Below are positions 16,725 to 24,488 of a stretch of DNA of 64,000 nucleotides, in pieces. Both the position numbers and the translations under genes were made by a program. The notes beneath the pieces are model-generated. The model was not told the origin of the DNA. It saw only the letters and a program-made list of their open reading frames with translations, and did no database searches. Positions within the stretch are counted from its first letter, which is position 1, and each line of letters begins with the position of its first letter. Source of the DNA: Pelomonas nitida (GTDB taxonomy: Bacteria > Pseudomonadota > Gammaproteobacteria > Burkholderiales > Burkholderiaceae_C); assembly GCF_043555975.1 (NCBI RefSeq), contig NZ_JBIGIA010000011.1, forward strand, positions 1 through 64,000, read 5' to 3'.

Positions 16725-17642
16725 ATGTCCGCCTCGTTCCCGCTCGTCGCTCCCTCTCGCCTGAACGGCACCGGCCTGGCATTGGCCATGCTGGGGGCCA
16801 TCGGCTTCTCCGGCAAGGCCATCATCGTCAAGCTGGCCTACCGTTACGGCGTGGATGCGGTGACGCTGCTGATGTGGCGCATGCTGCTGGCGCTGCCGTT
16901 CTTCCTGGCCATGGCTTGGTGGGCGGGACGGGATAAGCCGGCGCTGACGCGGCGCGACTGGCGCGACATCGCGGTGCTGGGCTTCACCGGCTACTACCTC
17001 GCCAGCTATCTCGACTTCGCCGGCCTGGCCTACATCTCGGCCAGTCTCGAGCGCCTGATCCTGTATCTCAACCCCACGCTGGTCTTGCTGCTGTCGGTGG
17101 TGTTCTTCCACCACCGGTTGCAGGCACGGCAGGTGCTGGCGCTGGCGATCAGCTACGCGGGCGTGGTGGCGGTGTTCGCGCACGAGCTGAGCTTCGAAGG
17201 GGCCAGCACGGCCATCGGCGCGGCGCTGGTGTTCGGCAGCGCGGTGAGCTATGCCGTCTACCTCGCGCTCTCCGGCAAGGTCGTGCAGCGGCTGGGGGCG
17301 CTGCGCCTGACCGGGCTGGCCAGCACCGTGGCCTGTGCGCTGTGCATCGGGCAGTTCCTGCTGCTGAAGCCGCTGTCGGCTGCGGTGGTGCCCGCGCCGG
17401 TGATGTGGCTGTCGCTGCTCAACTCGACGGCCTGCACGGTGGCGCCGGTGTTCATGGTCATGCTGGCCATCGCCCGCATCGGGGCGCCGCTGTCGTCGCA
17501 GGTGGGCATGGTGGGGCCGATGAGCACGCTCATCATGGGCGTCTTCATCCTCGGCGAGCCCATGAACGGCTGGGTCGCGCTGGGCACGGTGCTGGTGCTG
17601 GGCGGCGTCTTTCTCGTCGGCTGGAAGCCGGCGCCACGTTAA
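16725..17642 (+). CDS. EamA-family DMT transporter
   Basis: A 305-residue inner-membrane permease with ten predicted helices in two EamA repeats. Clear segments are LAMLGAIGFSGKAIIVKLAY at the start, AYISASLERLILYLNPTLVLLLS at the end of the first repeat and PLSSQVGMVGPMSTLIMGVFILGE in the second. The transported metabolite cannot be inferred. A 99-bp gap separates it from the DUF2167 gene and a 101-bp gap with an inverted repeat follows, so it may be monocistronic. Confidence 0.9.
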   Translation: MSASFPLVAPSRLNGTGLALAMLGAIGFSGKAIIVKLAYRYGVDAVTLLMWRMLLALPFFLAMAWWAGRDKPALTRRDWRDIAVLGFTGYYLASYLDFAGLAYISASLERLILYLNPTLVLLLSVVFFHHRLQARQVLALAISYAGVVAVFAHELSFEGASTAIGAALVFGSAVSYAVYLALSGKVVQRLGALRLTGLASTVACALCIGQFLLLKPLSAAVVPAPVMWLSLLNSTACTVAPVFMVMLAIARIGAPLSSQVGMVGPMSTLIMGVFILGEPMNGWVALGTVLVLGGVFLVGWKPAPR

Positions 17643-17666
17643 CGGGATGGCCAGTTGGCACCGGCC

Positions 17667-17685
17667 TGTTCAAATTCGCTGAACA
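17667..17685. promoter_or_regulatory. Inverted repeat upstream of the cytochrome b561/YceI operon
   Basis: TGTTCA (17667-17672) and TGAACA (17680-17685) form a perfect 6-bp inverted repeat with a 7-nt spacer. It lies 58 bp before the cytochrome b561 start codon in an AT-richer patch. Position and symmetry fit a regulator operator for the operon. No cognate regulator gene is adjacent. Confidence 0.35.
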
Positions 17686-17743
17686 ATGGCGTCAAGACCG
17701 GTGAACCGCCTGCCGGCCGACGAGGAACACACTGCGAGCCATC

Positions 17744-18280
17744 ATGAGCAATGCCACCCGCTACACCCCCGTCGCCGTCGTGCTGCACTGGCTGCTCGCG
17801 CTGGCCATCGTCGGCGCGTTCTGCGTCGGCGTCTACATGTCCGACCTGCCGTTCTCGATGACGCGGGTCAAGCTCTACAACTGGCACAAGTGGGCCGGCG
17901 TCACCATCCTCGCGCTGTCGGCACTGCGCCTGCTGTGGCGCCTGGCGAACCGGCCGCCGGCCGACCCGCCCATGCCGAAGTGGCAGGCGCGTGCCGCGCA
18001 CGGCGTGCATCTGCTGCTTTATGTCGCCTTCTTCGCGGTGCCGCTCACCGGCTGGGCGATGAGTTCGGCCAAGGGCTTCCCCATCGTCTGGTTCGGCGTG
18101 CTGCCGCTGCCCGACTTCGTTCCCAAGGACCACGATCTCGGCGAGTTGCTGACGCAGGTCCACGGGGCGCTGGCCTGGGGTCTGGCCCTGCTGGTGTTGG
18201 CCCATGTGGGTGCCGCGCTCAAGCATCAATTCATCGACCGCGACGGCCTGCTGGCCCGCATGTCCCTGCGTCGCTCCTGA
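17744..18280 (+). CDS. Cytochrome b561 family protein
   Basis: A 178-residue four-helix inner-membrane di-haem b protein. Candidate haem ligands are H15 (VVLHWLL), H48 (NWHKWAG), H86/H89 (AAHGVHLLLY) and H140/H154 (TQVHGALAW, LAHVGAALKH). Members shuttle electrons between quinones and other carriers. It is the first gene of a three-gene operon with two YceI proteins (13-bp and 47-bp gaps). The b561-YceI pairing is widely conserved in proteobacteria and suggests isoprenoid quinone handling or superoxide scavenging at the membrane. Confidence 0.93.
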   Translation: MSNATRYTPVAVVLHWLLALAIVGAFCVGVYMSDLPFSMTRVKLYNWHKWAGVTILALSALRLLWRLANRPPADPPMPKWQARAAHGVHLLLYVAFFAVPLTGWAMSSAKGFPIVWFGVLPLPDFVPKDHDLGELLTQVHGALAWGLALLVLAHVGAALKHQFIDRDGLLARMSLRRS

Positions 18281-18293
18281 ACTGGAATCCATC

Positions 18294-18833
18294 ATGACGA
18301 AACTGCTTTCCGCCCTGTTGATCGCTTCGGCCGCCGTCGTGCTGCCGGCCCACGCCGCCACGCTGCAGGCCGACAAGAGCGAACTGAGCTTCACCTTCAA
18401 GCAGATGGGCGTGCCCGTCGACGGCAGGTTCAAGAAGTTTGACGCCCAGCTCGATTTCGACGCCAAGAAGCCTGAGGCCGGCAAGATCGCCTTCACGGTG
18501 GACCTGGGCAGCGTCTCGCTGGGCGACCCGAGCTTCGACCGGGAACTGGCTGCCGCCACCTGGTTCGACACCAAGCGCAACGGCCATGCCACCTTCGTGT
18601 CCAGCGGCATCAAGGCCACCGGCCCCGGCAAGTACGACGTCGCCGGCAAGCTGACCATCAAGGGGGCGGTGCGCGACGTGGTCGTGCCCATCACCCTCAC
18701 CAACGGCGTGGCCCAGGGCAGCCTGCCCATCAAGCGCCTGGACTTCAAGATCGGCGACGGTGAATGGGCCGACACGTCGGTCGTCGCCAACGACGTGGCC
18801 GTCAAGTTCCGACTGGCCTTCTCCGGCCTCTGA
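18294..18833 (+). CDS. YceI-family periplasmic lipocalin-like protein (1)
   Basis: A 179-residue protein with a Sec signal peptide (MTKLLSALLIASAAVVLPAHA) and one YceI beta-barrel domain binding isoprenoid lipids such as polyprenyl quinones. Motifs: the N-terminal LSFTFKQMGVPVDGRFKKFDA strand region and the central VDLGSVSLGDPSFDRELAAATWFD. It starts 13 bp after the cytochrome b561 stop, so it is translated from the same mRNA. It differs from the next YceI gene in lacking the cysteine pair seen there, so the two are diverged paralogues rather than a recent duplication. Confidence 0.92.
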   Translation: MTKLLSALLIASAAVVLPAHAATLQADKSELSFTFKQMGVPVDGRFKKFDAQLDFDAKKPEAGKIAFTVDLGSVSLGDPSFDRELAAATWFDTKRNGHATFVSSGIKATGPGKYDVAGKLTIKGAVRDVVVPITLTNGVAQGSLPIKRLDFKIGDGEWADTSVVANDVAVKFRLAFSGL

Positions 18834-18880
18834 GCCGGTCTTTTCCTTCCCAACCTTTTCCCACCCCCGGAGATTCCCTG

Positions 18881-19447
18881 ATGAAGAAAGCCCTGCTGCT
18901 CACCGCCCTGTTCGCCGCTGCCGGCGTTGCCCAGGCCGAGAGCGTGACCTACACGATCGAGCCGACCCACACCCAGGTCTTCTTCGAAGCCAAGCACTTC
19001 GGCACCAGCACCAACCGCGGCCGCTGGGACAAGAAGGAAGGCACCGTGACGCTGGACAAGGCCGCCAAGACCGGCAAGGTCGAGCTGACGCTGGACACGA
19101 CGTCGATCTCCACCGGCATCGGCCCGTTCGACGGCCACCTGAAGAGCAAGGACTTCTTCAACGTCGCCGAGTTCCCGACGGCCAAGTTCGTTGGCGACAA
19201 GTTCACCTTCAACGGCGACAAGGTCACGAGCGTGGCCGGCGAGCTGACGCTGCTGGGCAAGACCAACCCGGTCACGCTGACGGCCTCCAGCTTCAACTGC
19301 TACCAGAACCCCATGCTCAAGCGCGAGGTCTGCGGCGGTGACTTCGAAGCCACCATCCTGCGCAGCCAATGGGGCATGGGCTATGGCCTGCCCGGCATCC
19401 CTGACAGCGTGCGCCTGCTGATCCAGGTGGAAGCGGTCAAGCAGTAA
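18881..19447 (+). CDS. YceI-family periplasmic lipocalin-like protein (2)
   Basis: A 188-residue YceI protein with signal peptide MKKALLLTALFAAAGVAQA. It carries the classic YceI pattern YTIEPTHTQVFFEAKHFGTS near the mature N-terminus and a central FDGHLKSKDFFNVAEFP. A cysteine pair (SFNCYQNPMLKREVCGGDF) near residues 150-162 probably forms a disulfide. It closes the b561-YceI-YceI operon: a strong terminator begins 20 bp after the stop. The likely role is periplasmic isoprenoid carriage linked to the b561 electron carrier. Confidence 0.94.
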   Translation: MKKALLLTALFAAAGVAQAESVTYTIEPTHTQVFFEAKHFGTSTNRGRWDKKEGTVTLDKAAKTGKVELTLDTTSISTGIGPFDGHLKSKDFFNVAEFPTAKFVGDKFTFNGDKVTSVAGELTLLGKTNPVTLTASSFNCYQNPMLKREVCGGDFEATILRSQWGMGYGLPGIPDSVRLLIQVEAVKQ

Positions 19448-19466
19448 ACCCTGCCGCGCTCCCGTG

Positions 19467-19498
19467 CAAGGCCCGCCACTGGCGGGCCTTGTCGTTTC
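19467..19498 (+). terminator. Rho-independent terminator after the b561-YceI operon
   Basis: A perfect 11-bp stem CAAGGCCCGCC/GGCGGGCCTTG (19467-19477 with 19481-19491) with a 3-nt loop is followed by TCGTTTCC. It lies 20 bp after the second YceI stop and upstream of the histidine kinase operon. Confidence 0.75.
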
Positions 19499-19618
19499 CG
19501 GCCCGCACGGCCTGTCGCGCGCGGGTGCAGTTCGTCACCCGTGCCGGCCGGCACGTCGCCCCGGCCCCGCGCGGCGTGGTGGCCTTGCGTACAGTGGCTC
19601 CAACGACGACCCGCTCCC

Positions 19619-21094
19619 ATGACGCCCTCCTTCAACCCCAGCCCCCAGCAGAAGCTCTGGATCGAGCGCTGGCAACGCTTCTCCGCCACGGTGGTGAAGT
19701 ATTTCCACATCTACGCCAGCTGGCTGGTGGGCATCAGCTGGAAGCGTTTCGTGCTGCTGTCGCTGGCGCTGCTGATCGGCGTCAACGTGCTGAAGAACCT
19801 GCCGCCGTTCACGTGGCGGATCAGCGAGACCGTCGAGCAGCCGGACCGCAGTGACGCCGAGCGCCGCAAGGCGCGCGCCGAGGCCGACGTGGAGAAGGCG
19901 ACCGAGCAGATGCGCAAGGCGGCCGCGAAGGACAGCCGCCGTGGTGCGCCCTCCGCCGACAAGGACCCGGGCCTGCACTATGAGGTGAAGATCGACGAGC
20001 GTGGCGTTCGCATACAGCCGGTGCGTGCCGCCTCTGCCGCCAGCGCTGCGGTTGCGGCCGACGGCGAGCCCGCCGAGCAGGCCGATGCGCAGGCCGACGC
20101 AGCCTCGGCACCGGCCATCATGCTGGACTTCCCGAAGAGCGCCCGCCCCGAGGACATCCGCGAAGCTGTCGAGCAGGCCACGGAGCAGCTCAGCCAGCTC
20201 AAGCAGGAGGCCGTGGAGGTCAAGGAGGCCCAGGAAGCCGCCGTCGAAGCGAAGGTCGCGCTGCGCGAGGCCATTGCCGACCTGAAGGAGGCGCAGTCGC
20301 ACCGCCGCGTGACGGTGGTGCAGCTGGGCGACTCCCTCGTCGACCTGGCCTTGCTGTGGGTGCTGGCCTCGGCCGTCATCAAGGCCATGTACAAGGGCCG
20401 CATCCAGGCCGAGGTGAAGGCCGCGCAGGCCACCGAGAACGCCGAGGCCGAGGCGCTGAAGCGCCAGGTCGTCGAGGCCCGCATGGCGGCCATGCAGGCC
20501 CAGGTCGAGCCGCACTTCCTGTTCAACACGCTAGCCAGCATCGATCACCTCATCGAGGTCGATCCGCCCACGGCCAGCAAGATGCAGAAGAACCTCATCG
20601 CGCTGCTGCGTGCCTCCATGCCGACGATGCGCGAGGCCAACGCCAACGGCGCCGTGCGCGACCTGGGCCGCGAGCTGGCCGTCATCCGGCCCTATCTCGA
20701 GATCCTGAAGATGCGCATGGAAGAGCGCCTGCAGACCGAGATCGACGTGCCCGAGGGGCTGATGTCCGCCGAGTTCCCGCCCATGATGATCCAGGGCCTG
20801 GTGGAGAACGCCATCAAGCACGGACTGGAGCCCAAGGCCGAGGGCGGCACGCTGAAGGTCAAGGCCGAGATCCTGCACGGCAAGCTGGCCGTCACCGTGG
20901 CCGACACGGGCCTGGGCTTCGGCCGCGCCGCCACCAGTGGCACCGGCGTGGGCCTGGCCAACATCCGCGAGCGCCTGCAGCTGCTGCATGGCCCCCGCGC
21001 CAGCGTCACCGTCACCGAGAACCAACCCTCGGGCACCGTGGTCACCATCACCGTGCCTTACCGCAGCCGCAACGACGAAGGAGTCGCCGCATGA
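19619..21094 (+). CDS. LytS/AlgZ-type sensor histidine kinase
   Basis: A 491-residue membrane kinase. TM1 is at about 43-60 and TM2 at about 236-256. Between them is an unusually long Ala/Glu-rich region (61-235) with coiled-coil character (ARAEADVEKATEQMRKAAAKD; EATEQLSQLKQ). A His_kinase domain follows: H299 in PHFLFNTLASIDH, N-box VENAIKHGLEP, G-box DTGLGFG and GVGLANIRERL. It autophosphorylates and passes phosphate to the LytTR regulator encoded two genes downstream. The sensor region resembles no named input domain I can recognise. ATG at 19619 was chosen over upstream codons because the conserved frame and spacing to the preceding terminator favour it. Overlaps the next gene by 4 bp (ATGA). 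Confidence 0.9.
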   Translation: MTPSFNPSPQQKLWIERWQRFSATVVKYFHIYASWLVGISWKRFVLLSLALLIGVNVLKNLPPFTWRISETVEQPDRSDAERRKARAEADVEKATEQMRKAAAKDSRRGAPSADKDPGLHYEVKIDERGVRIQPVRAASAASAAVAADGEPAEQADAQADAASAPAIMLDFPKSARPEDIREAVEQATEQLSQLKQEAVEVKEAQEAAVEAKVALREAIADLKEAQSHRRVTVVQLGDSLVDLALLWVLASAVIKAMYKGRIQAEVKAAQATENAEAEALKRQVVEARMAAMQAQVEPHFLFNTLASIDHLIEVDPPTASKMQKNLIALLRASMPTMREANANGAVRDLGRELAVIRPYLEILKMRMEERLQTEIDVPEGLMSAEFPPMMIQGLVENAIKHGLEPKAEGGTLKVKAEILHGKLAVTVADTGLGFGRAATSGTGVGLANIRERLQLLHGPRASVTVTENQPSGTVVTITVPYRSRNDEGVAA

Positions 21095-21498
21095 AGACCC
21101 TGTTCAAGATCCTGTTCGTGGGCACCGCGCTGATGGTGCTGGCCGCACTGCTGGGCGGCTACGCGCTGCTGAACCACCACGGCGCGGACATGCACATCGT
21201 CGTGAACGACGACGAGCTCCTGTTCGGCAGCGGCATCGGTGACTGGCTGGGCGCCAGCATCGGCCTGCTCGTGGCGGGCGTCGTCTGCCTGGTGGTGGTG
21301 CCGCTGGTGCTGCTGCTGGGCGTGGCGCTGCCGCTGCTCATCGTGGGTGGCGTGGTGGCGGTCATGCTGGCCGCGCTGCTCAGTGCCGGCGCCGTGCTGG
21401 GGTCGCCGCTCATCCTGCTGGGCCTGCTGCTGTTCGTCGTGCTGCGCAACCGCAACCGTGCGATGAAGGCGTCAGCGGCCCGCACGGAACCCGTCTGA
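21091..21498 (+). CDS. Small membrane protein in the LytS/LytTR operon
   Basis: A 135-residue hydrophobic protein, family not recognised. One N-terminal helix (KILFVGTALMVLAALLGGYA) is followed by a short loop containing MHIVVNDDELLFGSG. A glycine/valine-rich stretch of two or three more helices (about 50-118) and a basic tail complete it. The loop HIVVNDDELLFG resembles a short soluble strand pair. It is sandwiched between kinase and regulator with a 4-bp overlap upstream and a 19-bp gap downstream, so it is co-expressed and may be an accessory sensor subunit or a target of the system. That role is inferred from position only. Confidence 0.75.
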   Translation: MKTLFKILFVGTALMVLAALLGGYALLNHHGADMHIVVNDDELLFGSGIGDWLGASIGLLVAGVVCLVVVPLVLLLGVALPLLIVGGVVAVMLAALLSAGAVLGSPLILLGLLLFVVLRNRNRAMKASAARTEPV

Positions 21499-21517
21499 GC
21501 CAGTAGCATCGCGGCCC

Positions 21518-22354
21518 ATGAGCAACGCACCCATCCGCGCCGTTCTGGCCGACGACGAACGACTGATGCGCGAGCAGCTGCGGGCCCGCCTGACCGAGGT
21601 CTGGCCCGAGCTGGAGATCGTCGCCGAGGCTAAGAACGGGCTGGAGGCCGTCGAGCTGACGAAGGAGCACAAGCCCGACCTCGTCTTCCTGGACATCCGC
21701 ATGCCCGGCCTGACCGGCGTGGAGGCGGCGCGGCAGATTGCCCAATTGCCCGGTGATCTGCCCGAGGACGACGACTGGGGGGTGCCGGAGATCGTCTTCA
21801 TCACGGCCTACGACCAATACGCGGTGGAGGCCTTCGAGCAAGGCGTGGCCGACTACGTGCTCAAGCCCGCCGAACGCGAGCGCCTGCAGCTGACCGTGGC
21901 CCGCATCAAGAAGCGCCTGGCCCAGCGCGACGCGCCGGGCGGCGACTTCGCCGACAGCGCGCCGGTGCCGCTGCAGCAGTTGCTGCACAGGCTCTCGGGG
22001 CAGCTCAACCCGGCCGCGGCCAAGCCGCAGTACCTGCAGTGGATCCAGGCCACCGTGGGTCAGGCCATCCAGATGATCCCGGTCGAGGACGTGCTGTTCT
22101 TCATCAGCGACGAGAAATACACGCGCGTGCAGACGGCCAAGATCGAGGCGCTGATCCGCAAGCCCATCAAGGAACTGGTGGACGAGCTGGACCCGCAGCT
22201 GTTCTGGCAGATCCACCGCTCCACCCTCGTCAACGCGCGCGCCATCGACGGCATCACGCGCGACTTCCGCGGCCGCCAGCTGGTGGGCGTGAAAGGCCTG
22301 ACCGAGAAGCTCGAAGTCAGCCGCAGCTACACGCACCTGTTCAAGGGCATGTAG
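21518..22354 (+). CDS. LytTR-family response regulator
   Basis: A 278-residue cytosolic response regulator. The receiver domain spans about 7-130, with acidic residues DDE at 12-14, phospho-acceptor D59 in LVFLDIRMPG, a switch Thr/Ala region FITAYDQYAVEAF, and K107 or nearby in YVLKPAERERL. The C-terminal LytTR DNA-binding domain (about 170-278) has VEDVLFFISDEKYTRV and FWQIHRSTLVNARAI. It pairs with the LytS-type kinase upstream. A degenerate copy of the first codons and of the phospho-acceptor segment recurs at 24418-24488. The 3' end overlaps the LysR gene convergently by 14 bp. Confidence 0.94.
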   Translation: MSNAPIRAVLADDERLMREQLRARLTEVWPELEIVAEAKNGLEAVELTKEHKPDLVFLDIRMPGLTGVEAARQIAQLPGDLPEDDDWGVPEIVFITAYDQYAVEAFEQGVADYVLKPAERERLQLTVARIKKRLAQRDAPGGDFADSAPVPLQQLLHRLSGQLNPAAAKPQYLQWIQATVGQAIQMIPVEDVLFFISDEKYTRVQTAKIEALIRKPIKELVDELDPQLFWQIHRSTLVNARAIDGITRDFRGRQLVGVKGLTEKLEVSRSYTHLFKGM

Positions 22355-23252
22355 GCGGCGCGCCGGCCAGGTCGGCGATCAGCGTCCACAGCCGCTGAGC
22401 GGCCGGCGACAGCGAGCGCTGCCGGCGCCGCGCCAGCACCACGTGCCGGCTCAAGGCTGCTTCCACCGGCACGGCCTGCAACTGATCGGTCGGCAGCGGC
22501 AGCGACAGCGCCGGCATGACCGACACGCCCAGCCCGGCCTGCACCATGCGGAACGCCGTGGCGGGGTGGCCCACGTCGATGGCCACGTTCAGGCTGACGC
22601 CCGCGCGGGCGCAGGCGCGGTCGATCAGCGGGCGGCTGCCGGAGCTGTGGTCCAGCAGCACCAGCGGCCAGCCGGCCAGGTGCGCCAGCTTCACTTCCTG
22701 TATGCCCGCCAGCGCATGTCCGGCCGGGCAGACCAGCACGAAGCGTTCGTCGAACAGCGGCTGCTGCTCGATCAGCGGGTCGTCTTCGTCCATGCCCACC
22801 AGCACCGCGAAGTCCACGGCGCCCTGGCGCACCCCTTCGATGGCCAGTTGCTGGGCCTGGTCGCTGAGCCGCACCTGCAGTTCGGGGTAGCGCTGCTGCG
22901 CGGCGGCCAGCACCTGTGGCATCAGCCCGCCGGAGATCGTTGGCGCGCTCGCGACGTGCACGATGCCGCGCGCCGCCGCGCCCAGCCCGCGTGCTTCGTC
23001 CAGCACGTCGTCCAGCTCGCCCAGCACCCGGCGCAGCGGCGCGACGAGGGACTGGCCCGCCACCGTCAGCACCACCTCGCGCGTCGTGCGGTCCAGCAGC
23101 TTCACGCCCAGCTCCGCCTCCAGGCTGCGCACGGCCTGGCTGACGGCGGGCTGGGACAGGCCGATGTCGTCGCCCGCGCGGCCGAAGCCGCTGTGTTCGG
23201 CCACGGCGAGCAGCACGCGCAGCTGGCGCAAGGTGATGGCGGAGGCGGGCAT
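22341..23252 (-). CDS. LysR-family transcriptional regulator
   Basis: A 303-residue regulator: N-terminal winged HTH (ITLRQLRVLLAVAEHSGFGRAGDDIGLSQPAVSQAVRSLE region, residues 6-45) and a LysR substrate-binding domain from about 90. The ATG at 23252 is preferred over a TTG at 23285, because that TTG falls inside the perfect inverted repeat at 23285-23310, the probable operator. Divergent from the bile-acid-symporter-family transporter, which it probably regulates together with itself. The effector is unknown. Confidence 0.93.
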   Translation of the reverse strand: MPASAITLRQLRVLLAVAEHSGFGRAGDDIGLSQPAVSQAVRSLEAELGVKLLDRTTREVVLTVAGQSLVAPLRRVLGELDDVLDEARGLGAAARGIVHVASAPTISGGLMPQVLAAAQQRYPELQVRLSDQAQQLAIEGVRQGAVDFAVLVGMDEDDPLIEQQPLFDERFVLVCPAGHALAGIQEVKLAHLAGWPLVLLDHSSGSRPLIDRACARAGVSLNVAIDVGHPATAFRMVQAGLGVSVMPALSLPLPTDQLQAVPVEAALSRHVVLARRRQRSLSPAAQRLWTLIADLAGAPPTCP

Positions 23253-23284
23253 GGGGGCGGGCGGGGTGAGGTCAGGAACGTTCA

Positions 23285-23310
23285 ATGATTTATTGGCTGG
23301 ATTAAATCAT
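23285..23310. promoter_or_regulatory. Probable LysR operator between regulator and transporter
   Basis: ATGATTTA (23285-23292) and TAAATCAT (23303-23310) form a perfect 8-bp inverted repeat with a 10-nt spacer. It contains a T-N11-A core, the consensus geometry of LysR-type binding sites. It is strikingly AT-rich compared with its surroundings and is placed midway in the divergent promoter region, 32 bp from the LysR start and 49 bp from the transporter start. Confidence 0.65.
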
Positions 23311-23359
23311 CCGATCTATCCATTTCACAAAGGCATGGTGATCCGTTTCAATGCCGGCC

Positions 23360-24361
23360 ATGAAACGACCTGCCTGGCTCCCTGACAACCTCGTCCTGTT
23401 GCTGCTCGCCACCGTGGCGCTGGCCACCGTGCTGCCCGTGCAGGGCGCGGGCGTGCCCGTGCTGGACGGGCTGACGCAGGCCGCCGTGGCGCTGCTGTTC
23501 TTCCTGCACGGCTGCAAGCTGTCGCGCCGGGCGGTATGGGAGGGCTTGCTGCACTGGCGGCTGCACGCGGTGGTGTTCGCGGCCACCTTCCTGCTGTTCC
23601 CGGTGCTGGGCCTGCTGCTGCGGCCCTGGCTGGAGCCGCTGGTGGGGCCGACGCTTTATCTGGGCGTGCTGTTCATCTGCGCGCTGCCGTCCACCGTGCA
23701 GTCGTCCATCGCCTTCACGTCGCTGGCGCGCGGTAACGTGGCGGCGGCCATGTGCAGCGCGTCGACGTCCAACATCCTCGGCATGGCGCTGACGCCGTTG
23801 CTGATGGCCGTCATGGGGCGCTGGGTGGGGGCGCAGGCCGGCTCCGGCGCCGTGCACCTGTCGTGGCATACCTTCGAGGGCATCCTGACCACGCTGTTGC
23901 TGCCCTTCGTCGCCGGTCAGGCGCTGCAGCGCTGGATGGGCCCCTGGGTGGCGGCGCACAAGGCCTGGGTGCGCGTCAGCGACCAGAGCACCATCCTGCT
24001 CGTCGTCTACGGCGCGTTCAGCGCGGCCACCGTGCAAGGCCTCTACCAGCACCTGCCGCCGGCCACGCTGGCGGCGGTGCTGCTGATCTGCGCCGTGCTG
24101 CTGGCGCTCGTCATGACGCTGCTGACCGTGCTGAGCCGGGCGCTGGGCTTCTCCCGCGAGGACGAGATCGCCATCGTCTTCTGCGGTTCCAAGAAGACGC
24201 TGGCCAGCGGCGTGCCGATGGCGCAGATCCTCTTCGCCGGGCAGGCGGTGGGGCTGCTGGTGCTGCCGCTGATGATCTTTCACCAACTGCAGCTGATGGT
24301 GTGCGCGTCGATCGCGCGGCGGTATGCGCGAGAAGGGGCGGGGGCGAGCCCGGCGGTGTGA
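23360..24361 (+). CDS. Bile acid:sodium symporter (SBF-like) family transporter
   Basis: A 333-residue inner-membrane protein of the SBF-like/BASS family (YfeH-type), with about ten helices. The N-terminus RPAWLPDNLVLLLLATVALATVLP, the central LPSTVQSSIAFTSLARGNVAAA (the family cross-over region) and the later FCGSKKTLASGVPMAQILFA are characteristic. Members import organic anions with sodium; the substrate here is unknown. An alternative ATG lies 9 bp upstream (23351). Regulation by the divergent LysR gene through the operator at 23285-23310 is likely. Confidence 0.9.
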   Translation: MKRPAWLPDNLVLLLLATVALATVLPVQGAGVPVLDGLTQAAVALLFFLHGCKLSRRAVWEGLLHWRLHAVVFAATFLLFPVLGLLLRPWLEPLVGPTLYLGVLFICALPSTVQSSIAFTSLARGNVAAAMCSASTSNILGMALTPLLMAVMGRWVGAQAGSGAVHLSWHTFEGILTTLLLPFVAGQALQRWMGPWVAAHKAWVRVSDQSTILLVVYGAFSAATVQGLYQHLPPATLAAVLLICAVLLALVMTLLTVLSRALGFSREDEIAIVFCGSKKTLASGVPMAQILFAGQAVGLLVLPLMIFHQLQLMVCASIARRYAREGAGASPAV

Positions 24362-24417
24362 GTCCGTCGGCGGGGTGAGGCCGGCCGATGCCCGATTTGT
24401 GCAGCAAGGCCCGGCCT

Positions 24418-24488
24418 GTAGCATCGTGGCCCATGATCAACGCACCCATCCGCATGCCAGGCCTGACCGGCGTGGAGGCGGCCCGCCG
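24418..24488 (+). pseudogene. Degenerate fragment of a LytTR response-regulator gene with in-frame internal deletion
   Basis: Bases 24418-24453 match 21503-21538 (leader, start codon and first seven codons of the LytTR regulator) at 34 of 36 positions. From 24447 the match jumps to 21694-21735 (phospho-acceptor segment encoding IRMPGLTGVEAAR). The junction is the 7-bp direct repeat CATCCGC present at 21532-21538 and 21694-21700, so 162 bp (54 codons) are missing in frame. The fragment flows without a stop into the solute-binding protein gene, of which it now forms the 5' end. Confidence 0.8.
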
